Source: Helicovermis profundi (lineage in GTDB: Bacteria > Bacillota > Clostridia > Peptostreptococcales > Acidaminobacteraceae). From it: a stretch of 64,000 bases of DNA. The notes under the pieces were generated by a model. The model was not told the origin of the DNA. It searched no databases and was given only the letters and a program-made list of their open reading frames with translations. The position numbers were made by a program, and so were the translations under genes. Positions 8,275 through 17,091 of this stretch are shown here, piece after piece. The stretch is taken from NCBI RefSeq assembly GCF_033097505.1, contig NZ_AP028654.1:2640001-2704000 (forward strand), in the 5' to 3' direction. Each line of letters begins with the position of its first letter. The stretch's first letter is position 1.

Positions 8275-8303
8275 AGTGTATATTTTTATATTTTCTTTGT
8301 CAA
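8275..8303 (-). promoter_or_regulatory. Consensus promoter of the rsgA leader
   Basis: On the minus strand TTGACA (8298-8303) and TACACT (8275-8280) are separated by exactly 17 bp. The -35 box directly abuts the terminator of the upstream DUF2179 gene, so transcription appears to start afresh here. Confidence 0.75.
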
Positions 8304-8341
8304 GAAAAAAGAATTTGATTAATTAATCAAATTCTTTTTTT
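8304..8341 (-). terminator. Intrinsic terminator of the DUF2179 gene
   Basis: AAAAAAGAATTTGATTAATT pairs with the following AATTAATCAAATTCTTTTTT; the perfect AT-rich palindrome ends a few bases from the stop codon. Confidence 0.8.
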
Positions 8342-8348
8342 GTAATTA

Positions 8349-8888
8349 TTAAGCTCTTGCTAAATTAGTTTTATTATTACTACCAGACGTTTTACTTATA
8401 TTTTTTATCTTTAGTTCTGGTTCTAAAATTCCATTGTTTTTTAAAATTACTTCAAAATTCTTAAATTCTTTTCTTTCCATTACTATTTCAACTTTATGTC
8501 TTCTTTCTCCATTAATTCCACGTGCTAAAAAATTATTTACTGTATAACCTTCTTTTCTAAGTCTTTCAGCAATTTCTACCATCTTTTGCTGATCGTTTAA
8601 AAATAAATCTACTTCTATAATTCCAAGTGCTAAACGCTCTTCAACCTTACCACCTATAAATACACCAAATGTTTTACCTAGTGCATAAGCCAAAGTAAAA
8701 TAAATCCCACCCGAACTTACTACTTTAGTAAGTATTGAAGCAAATATAGTTGCATCTATAAATACTACTATATAAACTGGATTCATAATCTTTTTTGATA
8801 TTAATATCGTTTTTAAAGTCGCTAAAATATTAGTAAAAGAGGTAATTAAAAATAAACCTATTACAGCAATTATAACTTCATTAGTCAT
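8349..8888 (-). CDS. DUF2179/DUF5698 (UPF0316, YebE-like) membrane protein
   Basis: 179 residues. The first ~85 form three hydrophobic helices. The remainder is a soluble domain with EEGYTV-like and RGINGERRHKVEIVMERKE segments, which matches the C-terminal DUF2179 domain also found in YitT proteins. The domain order and length fit the UPF0316 family, whose function is unknown. A Ser/Asn-rich tail of about 15 residues is extra. The ATG follows an AGGAGGAAGG site. The gene ends in a strong terminator and appears to be monocistronic. Confidence 0.8.
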   Translation of the reverse strand: MTNEVIIAVIGLFLITSFTNILATLKTILISKKIMNPVYIVVFIDATIFASILTKVVSSGGIYFTLAYALGKTFGVFIGGKVEERLALGIIEVDLFLNDQQKMVEIAERLRKEGYTVNNFLARGINGERRHKVEIVMERKEFKNFEVILKNNGILEPELKIKNISKTSGSNNKTNLARA

Positions 8889-8929
8889 ATGCCTTCCTCC
8901 TTTTCAATTGATATTTCAGTTGCCGCGAT

Positions 8930-8968
8930 TCCAAAAAAATAAAAGAGCTAATTAAAATAATTAGCTCT
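8930..8968 (-). terminator. Intrinsic terminator downstream of the SDR gene
   Basis: AGAGCTAATTA and TAATTAGCTCT form an 11-bp stem; the minus strand continues with TTTTATTTTTTT. It ends the YkgJ-like/SDR transcript. Confidence 0.75.
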
Positions 8969-9081
8969 ATAATCGTATTTTCTTTTAAGAATAACTAAAT
9001 ATATCTGTGCTAAATTTCATTCGTTAGCTTTTGCCAACATTCACATACTAACATAATTCTATAATTAAGTCAAATATATTT

Positions 9082-9735
9082 TTAAATTACTATCTCTTTA
9101 CGTCCATCATCACTAATAAATATTTGTTTTGCAACTTCTTTAGCTGATTTTAACCTTGACTTGTCTTTTATATATGATTTCCCATCCCAAAATGGTGTAT
9201 TCATACCACCCATATATACTGCAGTTATTTTAAGTTTTTCGTCTTTATATTCATTTTGCAAACTTTCAGAAAAACCCCTTATAGCAAATTTGCTTGCAAC
9301 ATAAACGGCTTCATTAGGTTTTCCCTTTAAACCAGCAGTAGAAATTATATTAATTATTTTTTCTTTTACTATAGGAATAAATTTTCTTGTCATCATTATT
9401 GTCCCTTTAACATTTACATCAATCATTGTATTAATATTTTCATCTTTAATATTTTTAAAAGGTCCAAAATAACCTACACCCGCGCAATTAACTAGTGTAT
9501 TTATACTTTTATATTTATTTTCTACTATTCTTAATACATCATCAATATGATTTGCCTTTGTTATATCTAACGAAATAGCACAAGCTTTTCCGCCATTTTT
9601 TTCAATTATTTCTTTAACTCTATCTAATTTTTCTTTATTTCTTCCTATTAGTATAACTTCATTATTTTCAGAATATACTAATGCAAGCTCTTTTCCAAGT
9701 CCACTTCCTGCTCCTGTTATAAGTACTTTATTCAT
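9082..9735 (-). CDS. Short-chain dehydrogenase/reductase
   Basis: 217 residues with a Rossmann fold. TGAGSGLGKE near the N-terminus binds the dinucleotide. NCAGVGYFG is the NAG motif, a serine lies in IISTAGLKG, and YVASK supplies the catalytic Tyr and Lys, so it should be an active NAD(P)-dependent oxidoreductase. It is shorter than the usual 240-260 residues because the C-terminal substrate loop region is small. The substrate cannot be inferred. The ATG has an AGGAGG site and lies 34 bp behind the YkgJ-like gene, with which it probably forms an operon. Confidence 0.85.
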   Translation of the reverse strand: MNKVLITGAGSGLGKELALVYSENNEVILIGRNKEKLDRVKEIIEKNGGKACAISLDITKANHIDDVLRIVENKYKSINTLVNCAGVGYFGPFKNIKDENINTMIDVNVKGTIMMTRKFIPIVKEKIINIISTAGLKGKPNEAVYVASKFAIRGFSESLQNEYKDEKLKITAVYMGGMNTPFWDGKSYIKDKSRLKSAKEVAKQIFISDDGRKEIVI

Positions 9736-9769
9736 ATTTTAACCTCCTATGTTAGTTTGGATTATATTA

Positions 9770-10348
9770 TTATTTATAGTAAATTCCCTTAAGTTCTTCA
9801 CTTTGTGCATACTTATATAATATATTATTTTCATTACTTCTTACAAAACTATCATATTCAATTAAAATTCTTATTTCTTTAATTCTAAGTAGCTCTTTCC
9901 ATCCTTTTAAAATAGACTTTTCAAAATCAGGATTCCAAAGCTCTTTTTTTTCAATCAATGGACAGTCATGCTCTTGTTCTTTTTCAATTATTAAATAAAG
10001 TTTACCATTTTCAATATGTGGGGCAAAAGGAAAAGTTCTACACTGAATTGGTCTAAGACTACGAATACAATTTGTATTGTCTTTGCAATTTCCAAAAAAC
10101 ATTTTATTTATTCCTACTGGCAAATCATAAACTTTTCTTGTATGTATCTCAATAGAATTTTCATCAATTAATTTCTCGTTTTTCTGAATTTCATTATATT
10201 CAAATGGCAAAAAATATATTCCAAGTGCACATCCATTTTCATCCACTGCTCTGCAGCAATGATAATTACAAAGTAATCCGCAGTTACTCTCAGTTAAAGT
10301 TACATCCATATATTTATATGCTTTTTCAAATATTTCTTTATTATTCAT
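9770..10348 (-). CDS. YkgJ-type cysteine-cluster protein (putative metal binder)
   Basis: 192 residues, soluble. The cysteines are grouped as CGLLCNYHCC, ENGC, CKDNTNC and PIQCRTFPF. This resembles the cysteine clusters of the YkgJ/CxxCxxCC family, in which a C-R-x-[FY]-P segment is typical and zinc or an Fe-S cluster is assumed to bind. No enzymatic function is established for this group. The ATG at 10348 has a weak ribosome binding site. It is the first gene of a two-gene run with the SDR gene. Confidence 0.6.
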   Translation of the reverse strand: MNNKEIFEKAYKYMDVTLTESNCGLLCNYHCCRAVDENGCALGIYFLPFEYNEIQKNEKLIDENSIEIHTRKVYDLPVGINKMFFGNCKDNTNCIRSLRPIQCRTFPFAPHIENGKLYLIIEKEQEHDCPLIEKKELWNPDFEKSILKGWKELLRIKEIRILIEYDSFVRSNENNILYKYAQSEELKGIYYK

Positions 10349-10501
10349 ATATACCTACTTTTTTTATAATCAAAAGTTCTAAATTTATTTTGATAAATAT
10401 ATTATTATGCACGCTTTTTCGTGGTATATATAACTATATACTAATTTATTAAGTATGTATATTATAAGCTTTTTCCTATACAATTTTGCAAAGGAGCTAT
10501 T

Positions 10502-11947
10502 ATGCGTAAAAATACTTCTATTAAAATAAATACATTAATATCAATTGTTATAATCATTGGCTTTATTGTGACTGGAATAATTAGCTATTCCACATATAGC
10601 AAAATTATCAAAAATGATATTAAAAACATTTCAAAACTAACCTCTATGAATATCTATTCAGAAATTAATAATGAACTTACCAAACCTATTTTTGTTTCTT
10701 TAACTATGGCTAATGATAGTTTTTTAAAAAATTGGCTTAGCATAGAAGACAAAGTAAATACTATTGATCACTATAAGCAGTTACAAAATTATTTAATTGG
10801 GATAAAATTAAAATATGGATATGATTCAACTTTTTTAGTTTCAACTTCTACTAGTAATTATTATACTTATAAAGGTATTGAAAAAAGAATCAGTAAAAAT
10901 AACGCACATGATATTTGGTACTTTGATTTTATAAATAAAAATCTGAATTATGATTTAGATGTTGATACCGATGAAGTTTCTGACAACGCTCTAACAGTTT
11001 TTATCAATTGTAGAGTAGAAGATGCAAAAAACAACTTACTTGGAGTTGTTGGGGTAGGATTAAAAATAAATGAAATTCAAAAAATGTTGAAAACGTTTGA
11101 AGACAATTATGGCTTAGAAGTGTTTTTAATTTCACCTGATGGAATCGTTGAAGCTCATACTAACAGCAATTTTATTGAGAAACTTAATATATTTGATGAT
11201 AAAACAATTAGTAACTTCAAAAATGAAATTCAAAATAATCATAGCGACCTTTTAACTTTTAAATATAAGGATAAAGGAATAGATGGATATATAATTACAA
11301 GATACATTGATGAATTAAATTGGTACCTTGTGGTAAAAAAAGATACTTCTATTCTAAAGAAATCTTTATATTCACAGCTTTTTAAAGTAATGGCTGTAAT
11401 GATATCAGTAATTATTTTCACATTAATTATTAGCACAAAAATAATCAATTGGTATAAACAAAAACTTTCTAACATGGCTAAGACAGATTATTTAACTAAT
11501 CTCCCTAATAGACGCGGCTTTAATGAATTCCTTAATAATGCAATTGAAAATCATTCAAACTACGGCAATGATTACTATGTATTTGTTTTTGATATTGATG
11601 ATTTTAAAAGTATTAATGATAATTTTGGACATTTATTTGGCGATCATGTTATAAGGAGAGTAGCAAAAATATCAAATAAATTTATTGAAGGTAATGGTAT
11701 GCTCGCCAGATGGGGTGGAGATGAATTTTCTGGTGTTTTATTTAATATTGATAATTTAGATGATTTTTCAACTAATTTATTAAATATTATTTTAAACGAC
11801 GTAGAACTTAAAGATAAAAACATTACAATAAGTCTAGGTATAACAAAATCAAAAGCTTTAGATACAAGAGATACTATTATATATAGAGCAGATCAAGGTA
11901 TGTATTATTCAAAAGAACATGGTAAAAACCAGTATAAGGTAAATTAG
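10502..11947 (+). CDS. Cache-domain diguanylate cyclase
   Basis: 481 residues. One membrane helix spans ~13-32, a large extracellular sensor of double-Cache type spans ~35-285, and a second helix spans ~295-315. A GGDEF domain fills ~325-481. The catalytic motif is intact (ARWGGDEFSG, ~residue 404), preceded by DYLTNLPNRRGF and DIDDFKSINDNFGH, so c-di-GMP synthesis is expected. The residues before GGDEF (EGNGMLAR) contain no RxxD inhibitory site, so product feedback may be absent. The ATG follows AAAGGAGC. It opposes the action of the two HD-GYP proteins in this window. Confidence 0.9.
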   Translation: MRKNTSIKINTLISIVIIIGFIVTGIISYSTYSKIIKNDIKNISKLTSMNIYSEINNELTKPIFVSLTMANDSFLKNWLSIEDKVNTIDHYKQLQNYLIGIKLKYGYDSTFLVSTSTSNYYTYKGIEKRISKNNAHDIWYFDFINKNLNYDLDVDTDEVSDNALTVFINCRVEDAKNNLLGVVGVGLKINEIQKMLKTFEDNYGLEVFLISPDGIVEAHTNSNFIEKLNIFDDKTISNFKNEIQNNHSDLLTFKYKDKGIDGYIITRYIDELNWYLVVKKDTSILKKSLYSQLFKVMAVMISVIIFTLIISTKIINWYKQKLSNMAKTDYLTNLPNRRGFNEFLNNAIENHSNYGNDYYVFVFDIDDFKSINDNFGHLFGDHVIRRVAKISNKFIEGNGMLARWGGDEFSGVLFNIDNLDDFSTNLLNIILNDVELKDKNITISLGITKSKALDTRDTIIYRADQGMYYSKEHGKNQYKVN

Positions 11948-12059
11948 GTATTTAGATTTTATACAAATAATTCAACTCCTTTACCCCGATTTTAATAGGG
12001 TACAATTTTCTGCTTAAGTATGCTATAGTTTCATATAGTAGGAAAACAAAGGAGGAAAT

Positions 12060-13745
12060 GTGAGAAAAATAATAATTAAATATAAAATGAGCTTTGCAGT
12101 AGCTATTTTATTAACTATTTTGGATTCATCATTGCAAATAGGTGTGGCTTTTTTTATGAAGTTCATAACTGATGCAACTATAAGCAAAAATATGGACTTG
12201 TTATTTAAATTAGCAATATTGGCTAGCTTATTCTTTATACTTCAATTTATATTTTATTTTATATCAAGAGTTGCGAGAGCAAAATACATACAAAATGTTA
12301 TTGGATTTTTAAGAGAAAATATATTTGAACAATTATTTAAATTACAAATTAATGATTTTCACAAAAAAAATTCAGCAGAATATATTTCTATGTTGAGTAA
12401 TGATGTTAAATTATTGGAAGAAAGTTATTTTGAAAAAGTACTAGATTTAGTTGCAATGAGTAGTCAGCTAATAGTAACTAGTTTAGCGCTAATTTGGATT
12501 CATCCATTTGTGGCTTTAATTGCTATATTACTGAATTTACTCCCCTTGGCTATACCAGGGGCTTTTAATAAGAAAATGGATAATAGTAAAAAAATATATT
12601 CTGATAGTATGATGACTTATACTGAAAAGTTGAAAGACTATTTTGATGGTTTTGAAGTTATTAAGAGTTTTAATATAGAAAAAGAATTAATTAGGTCTCA
12701 TAATATTTCAAATAAAAGACAAGAAAAAAATAAGTTCAGTTTTGTGTTAATTGAATCATTAATGAATGCTTTATCTTTTTCTAGTGCCTTTTTTATTATG
12801 GTAATTGTCTTTGCCTTGGCTGCTTTTTATTCTATAAATGGTAGTGTAGAATTAGGTACTATGGTAGCAGTTATTATGTTAGTGAATTACTTAGTTGTAC
12901 CAATTGTTGAGATTAGTTATATAATTGGAGATATGAATTCAGTTAAATCAATAAAAAATAAGATTGATGAATTTCTTAATGCTAAAGAAATTTGTAATGA
13001 AAATAATAGTAATGCCACTTTTAATAATAGTATAATCCTTAAAGATATATCGTATAGTTTTGAAGATACTAAAGTATTAAATAAGATAAATTTGAAATTA
13101 GAAAAAGGAAAAAAATACGCAATTGTTGGTGGTAGCGGTTCTGGAAAGACTACATTAGCTAAATTAATACTCGGTTATTATGATGATTATGACGGATTAA
13201 TTAAATTAGACGATATTAACATGAATAGTATTAGCGATTTTAATAGATATAATATAATGACTATGATTCACCAAAATGTATTTATGTTTGATGATAGTAT
13301 AATTAATAATATCTGTCTCTACAAAAAGTATGAAGAAAAATATATAGAAGAAGCTATTAATAAATCAGGATTAGATAAAGTAATAACATCGTTATTAGAA
13401 GGAAGAAATGCCAGAATTATTGATAATGGCAAAAACTTTTCTGGTGGCGAAAAACAAAGATTTGCAATAGCAAGAGCCTTAGTTAAGAAAACAAATATTT
13501 TAATTATGGATGAAGCAACTTCAAGTTTAGATATTGAAACTGCAAGTGATATAGAAAAATCAATTTTAACGATCGATGATTTAACAGCAATAGTGGTGAC
13601 TCATAAATTAAATAAGAGTATTTTAAAAATGTACGATGAAATAATTGTACTTGATGACGGTAAGATAATTGAAGCAGGCACTTATGATGAATTGATGGAT
13701 AAAAAAGAAATGTTTTATGCATTATTAAAAATGGCTACAAATTAA
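12060..13745 (+). CDS. ABC half-transporter (membrane domain fused to ATPase)
   Basis: 561 residues. Residues 1-300 carry about six membrane helices of the type 1 exporter fold; ~325-561 form the ATPase. Walker A (GGSGSGKTT, ~357), Q-loop, signature FSGGEKQR (~460), Walker B ILIMDEATS and the switch histidine in VVTHK are all present. The fold indicates export of a peptide, lipid or drug as a dimer; the cargo is unknown. The start is GTG at 12060, four bases from a GGAGG site. The gene is alone on the plus strand and ends six bases from the convergent small membrane gene. No partner half-transporter is adjacent, so it may be a homodimer. Confidence 0.85.
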   Translation: MRKIIIKYKMSFAVAILLTILDSSLQIGVAFFMKFITDATISKNMDLLFKLAILASLFFILQFIFYFISRVARAKYIQNVIGFLRENIFEQLFKLQINDFHKKNSAEYISMLSNDVKLLEESYFEKVLDLVAMSSQLIVTSLALIWIHPFVALIAILLNLLPLAIPGAFNKKMDNSKKIYSDSMMTYTEKLKDYFDGFEVIKSFNIEKELIRSHNISNKRQEKNKFSFVLIESLMNALSFSSAFFIMVIVFALAAFYSINGSVELGTMVAVIMLVNYLVVPIVEISYIIGDMNSVKSIKNKIDEFLNAKEICNENNSNATFNNSIILKDISYSFEDTKVLNKINLKLEKGKKYAIVGGSGSGKTTLAKLILGYYDDYDGLIKLDDINMNSISDFNRYNIMTMIHQNVFMFDDSIINNICLYKKYEEKYIEEAINKSGLDKVITSLLEGRNARIIDNGKNFSGGEKQRFAIARALVKKTNILIMDEATSSLDIETASDIEKSILTIDDLTAIVVTHKLNKSILKMYDEIIVLDDGKIIEAGTYDELMDKKEMFYALLKMATN

Positions 13746-13751
13746 TTTGCT

Positions 13752-14009
13752 TCAGCCTTCATCTTTATTGGATTTAACAATATATAACAGCATTTTAAAT
13801 AGGCTATAAATACAAATTGCTAAAAACGAAGCAAAAACTCCGACAAGCAATATAAAGCCAATTTCTTTTGATATAAAATTATATATTGGTAAAGCTATAA
13901 CAAATTCGAAAATTATAGTAGCAATAAATAACAAAGCAATTACGGGCATTCTATTATCTTTAATATTGAAAATTTTAGTAAAAAATCTTTCATAACTATT
14001 ATTCTTCAA
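13752..14009 (-). CDS. Small two-helix membrane protein, unknown function
   Basis: 85 residues with two hydrophobic helices at ~22-42 and ~50-75 and charged ends. I recognise no family. The start is TTG at 14009, supported by a GGAGGGG site six bases before it. It converges with the ABC transporter gene with only a six-base gap and no terminator visible between them. Confidence 0.6.
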   Translation of the reverse strand: MKNNSYERFFTKIFNIKDNRMPVIALLFIATIIFEFVIALPIYNFISKEIGFILLVGVFASFLAICIYSLFKMLLYIVKSNKDEG

Positions 14010-14043
14010 AACAGCCCCTCCAAACTATATATGTAGCTAAGCA

Positions 14044-14130
14044 TAAATGAATTTCTTGGATTCAGAGGGAGTTTCTACTCCCACTGAATCTTAGAAAACA
14101 TAATCCATGGCCCTTTTTAGAGTTCTTTAT
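14044..14130. repeat. Two-hairpin repeat element, copy 2 (partial, inverted)
   Basis: The reverse complement of 6642-6727 with a few changes. It keeps the second hairpin (GATTCAGAGGGAGT and ACTCCCACTGAATC) but only one arm of the large 23-bp hairpin. Its last bases, 14117-14130, encode the final codons and stop of the neighbouring small membrane protein gene. Confidence 0.85.
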
Positions 14131-14401
14131 TAATCATTTTATCAATAGCATCAACAGCCTCTAACAACTCTACTTTAGTACATTTTCTATATAATTTTAT
14201 AGCTTCGTTTTTCTTTCCTTTTACAATTAATTTTTCTATTGCCTCTTTATCTTTTTCATCAAGTTCATTATCACCATTTAAAAACAATACTTTAGTTAAT
14301 AAAAAATTACTTCGTTTTATTTCATTTAAAATCCTAATTAATACTATTAATAGTATTAAAAACAAAGCAAATGCAAAAAAATATATTGCTTGAAAATTCA
14401 T
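14117..14401 (-). CDS. Small membrane-anchored protein with an L7/L12 C-terminal-like segment
   Basis: 94 residues: an N-terminal membrane helix (~5-26), then a charged cytosolic part. The segment KGKKNEAIKLYRKCTKVELL followed by EAVDAIDKM closely resembles the helix-turn-helix stretch of ribosomal protein L7/L12 C-terminal domains (KIEAIKLYRE...LKEAKD). Short membrane proteins carrying this segment are common in Firmicutes, and their role is unknown. The ATG has an AAGGAG site. The last three codons and the stop lie inside repeat element copy 2, so the present C-terminus was shaped by that element. Confidence 0.65.
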   Translation of the reverse strand: MNFQAIYFFAFALFLILLIVLIRILNEIKRSNFLLTKVLFLNGDNELDEKDKEAIEKLIVKGKKNEAIKLYRKCTKVELLEAVDAIDKMINKEL

Positions 14402-14566
14402 TATCTACTCCTTGTGTTTATTTAATTTGTAACTAATAGCCTTAAAATCCCTAATTAATATTTTAATCATTATAAAAATTAATTTTTTCTACGTTTTATA
14501 ACTCTTTACATACTAAATTCTATTCAAAAGCAAATTAAGTTTAACTATTTATTTTTACATATTTTA

Positions 14567-14806
14567 CTACATATTATTATATTTATATAATCTTAATGAA
14601 TTTATCCAAAAAAATATACAAATACCAATAGAAATCCAAAAAATAAAATTTGATGCAAAAATAATTATATAAGGAATGAATATTAATGTTAAAAACGAAA
14701 TAGTCACAAATTCACTTTTTTCACTTTCAAATTTTTTATCAAAGACAAGTTTTTTAAGCATAAATCCTATTAATCCAATAATTAAAAGCCCATATACATG
14801 ATTCAT
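14567..14806 (-). CDS. Small hydrophobic membrane protein, unknown function
   Basis: 79 residues with three likely membrane helices (~4-15, ~33-50 and ~52-70) and a short charged loop at 19-31. I recognise no family. The ATG at 14806 is preceded by GGGAGA. It lies between two other small genes in an AT-rich stretch, and its codon pattern matches its neighbours. Confidence 0.45.
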   Translation of the reverse strand: MNHVYGLLIIGLIGFMLKKLVFDKKFESEKSEFVTISFLTLIFIPYIIIFASNFIFWISIGICIFFWINSLRLYKYNNM

Positions 14807-15087
14807 TTAAATTTCTCCCATTTGTTAAATAAAAACATCACCAAACAATATCTCTAATTGAAATTTATTATCTTAATTTAGTTTAACATTTACATGTGTA
14901 TTTTATAAGTACCTTTTATAATAATTTTATTTTTTTATATATATTTTTTGTTATTTATAACCAATATTTTATTACAATTAGAGAGATATATAGATTATAA
15001 TAAAATTAACAACATGTATTTATTTCAAAAACTATTATGTATATAAATTTAACATCCTCATTAATTTCAAGGCGAACTTGTTTTTTC
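14807..15087. other. Intergenic region without recognised gene
   Basis: About 280 extremely AT-rich bases. I see no ORF with a ribosome binding site, no RNA gene and no strong hairpin before the terminator at 15088. Confidence 0.6.
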
Positions 15088-15130
15088 AAAAAAAAGCTAC
15101 TACACTTTAAATTAAGTGTAGTAGCTTTTC
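15088..15130 (-). terminator. Intrinsic terminator of the second HD-GYP gene
   Basis: AGCTACTACACTT pairs with AAGTGTAGTAGCT around a short AT loop, and the minus strand continues with a run of T. It begins right after the stop codon at 15132. Confidence 0.85.
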
Positions 15131-15131
15131 T

Positions 15132-16943
15132 TTACTCTTCTTTATATTTGTAATATATTTTTTCTATTTCCTCTTTGCTTTCAAAAAATACGTCTACTAC
15201 TTCCGGATCAAAATGATTACCTTTACCTTCATTAATAATTCGATAGCATTTTTCAAGCGAAAATGCAGTTTTATATGGTCGTTTTGTTGAAAGAGCATCA
15301 AATACATCAGCTATTGCACAAATTCTAGCCGATATAGGTATTGTGTCCCCTTTTAATCCATTTGGATAACCTGATCCATTAAATTTTTCATGATGACAAA
15401 GTGCAATATCAACTGCAATATCAAAATAATTAATATTAAATCCTGAAAACTTTTTATCAAGATCTTTTAAAACTTCAGCACCTGCATTAACATGTGTTTT
15501 CATAATTTCAAATTCTGCATCTGTTAATTTACCCGGTTTAAGTAGTATATCATCTTTAATTGAAACTTTTCCAATATCATGCATTGGCGCAGTTAAGTAT
15601 ATATTTCTAATAAATTCCGAATTAATTTCTTTTTCCCATTTACTTTTAATAGAAAGTTTTTTAGCTAATAGTTCAGTATATAAAGCCATTCTCTTTAAAT
15701 GACCACCCGTTTCAGGGTCTTTCGCTTCTGCCATTTTAGCTAAACTCGATGTAACAATATTTAACAAATCGTCAAATAGTAAACTTTTATAAAATGCCAT
15801 AGAAAGTTTTGTTTCAATTAATTTTACAAAATCAATATAACTTTCTTTAAAAAATTCTTTATCTATTTCAAAATATGCAAAACCAAGAATAATGTTATTC
15901 ATCGCAATTGGCGTTTTTATAACTTTATTATTATTTATATTTTCAATAACCACTTTATCAATCCAAGGAGTAAATTCAATATTATTTTCCGTGCAGCAAC
16001 ATTTTTCATCAAATCTAACTTCAACTAATGAATTTTCTTTTGAATATACAATTCCAATAGCCACAAAAGGAATAAATTTTCTAAAATTTTCATACATATA
16101 TTTTAGCATAGCATCTAAATTATTCTCTTTTAAAATACTATCTTCAAATTCATAAATTAATCCAATTTGAGAAGTAAAACTATTAAAATCTTCGAATAAT
16201 TCAGCAAATTCATCTTCTTTATCCCTACTTAATTTTATATCAATTTTGCCTAAGCTCATTTTTCTAAATGCTTCTTTTATTTTCTTAATTGGATTATAAA
16301 AGTCGACTATCATCATAAATATTAGTAATAAAATAAGTAAAACTGCTATTATAACACTTGAAAGTTGTGTGTAAAAAGAAATTTTACTTTTATTTGTTGC
16401 TTCATTTAAACAAAGAACAACTAATTCATCCGAGAGCATTAGTAAATTGGGATTAATTTCGCTAAAAGATTTATACAAATTTTTATATTTTTCAGAGTTT
16501 TCATCAAGTAAAGTGCTAGATAATTCTTTAGAAAGTTCACTCGATTTTAGAAAAGTATCTCTAATTTCTTCAACTTTATTAACTACCTTTTTTTCGAAAT
16601 CCCCTCCAAGTTTTAACTTAATTTCATTTCCATCTATTAATGTATATCGCCTACTATCTATTGTTTCTAGCAAATTATTAAATTTTTCCTCAGTAAGCAA
16701 TATACTTTTTGATAAATCATTTATATCAGTAAAATACATATGTGACATTCTTGACTGAGCGAGGTTTATAGTTTCACTAGAAAATTTTTCAGCTAGTATT
16801 CTTTCTTCTGAAATAATTTCAGTTATTGCTATATGTTGTTTTTGAGTATCTATAGCAACGTAACTTGCAATTATCGTTACTGTAAGTGCCACCACCATAA
16901 CCATAAATACTAGAATTAATTTAAATGATAATTTTTTTACCAT
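15132..16943 (-). CDS. Membrane HAMP-GAF-HD-GYP phosphodiesterase
   Basis: 603 residues. A membrane helix at ~7-28 is followed by a mostly helical extracellular part to ~188 and a second helix (~190-213). A HAMP linker (~213-265) and a GAF-like region (~275-385) lead to an HD-GYP domain (~400-600). MHDIGKVSI and CHHEKFNGSGYPNGLKGD are the metal and HD-GYP motifs. The usual HHExxDG is HHEKFNG here, a variant also seen in active members. It should hydrolyse c-di-GMP in response to an external or membrane signal. The gene is monocistronic with its own terminator. Confidence 0.9.
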   Translation of the reverse strand: MVKKLSFKLILVFMVMVVALTVTIIASYVAIDTQKQHIAITEIISEERILAEKFSSETINLAQSRMSHMYFTDINDLSKSILLTEEKFNNLLETIDSRRYTLIDGNEIKLKLGGDFEKKVVNKVEEIRDTFLKSSELSKELSSTLLDENSEKYKNLYKSFSEINPNLLMLSDELVVLCLNEATNKSKISFYTQLSSVIIAVLLILLLIFMMIVDFYNPIKKIKEAFRKMSLGKIDIKLSRDKEDEFAELFEDFNSFTSQIGLIYEFEDSILKENNLDAMLKYMYENFRKFIPFVAIGIVYSKENSLVEVRFDEKCCCTENNIEFTPWIDKVVIENINNNKVIKTPIAMNNIILGFAYFEIDKEFFKESYIDFVKLIETKLSMAFYKSLLFDDLLNIVTSSLAKMAEAKDPETGGHLKRMALYTELLAKKLSIKSKWEKEINSEFIRNIYLTAPMHDIGKVSIKDDILLKPGKLTDAEFEIMKTHVNAGAEVLKDLDKKFSGFNINYFDIAVDIALCHHEKFNGSGYPNGLKGDTIPISARICAIADVFDALSTKRPYKTAFSLEKCYRIINEGKGNHFDPEVVDVFFESKEEIEKIYYKYKEE

Positions 16944-17032
16944 AATTACTCCCTTCCAAAGCTATGTATATTTTTTTCTTTACTCTAATTATACCACTTA
17001 TAAAGTACTATAATCATAAGTAATATAAATAA

Positions 17033-17068
17033 AAAAACTAATTTCACCTAGAGGTAAAATTAGTTTTT
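17033..17068 (-). terminator. Intrinsic terminator after lspA
   Basis: AAAAACTAATTTCACCT and AGGTAAAATTAGTTTTT pair with one mismatch. It ends the flavodiiron-cls-lspA transcript. Confidence 0.8.
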
Positions 17069-17091
17069 GGGATTTATTTATATATTGTTTT

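Noticed and set aside
7979..8303. T-box riboswitch upstream of rsgA
   Set aside because: A GGGTGGTA stretch is reminiscent of the T-box sequence, but it lies within the leader ORF. The rest of the T-box structure is missing, and rsgA is not an amino-acid gene.
14044..14130. Simple transcription terminator for the small membrane protein gene
   Set aside because: The sequence is homologous to the 6642-6727 element over its whole length, so it is better described as a repeat copy.
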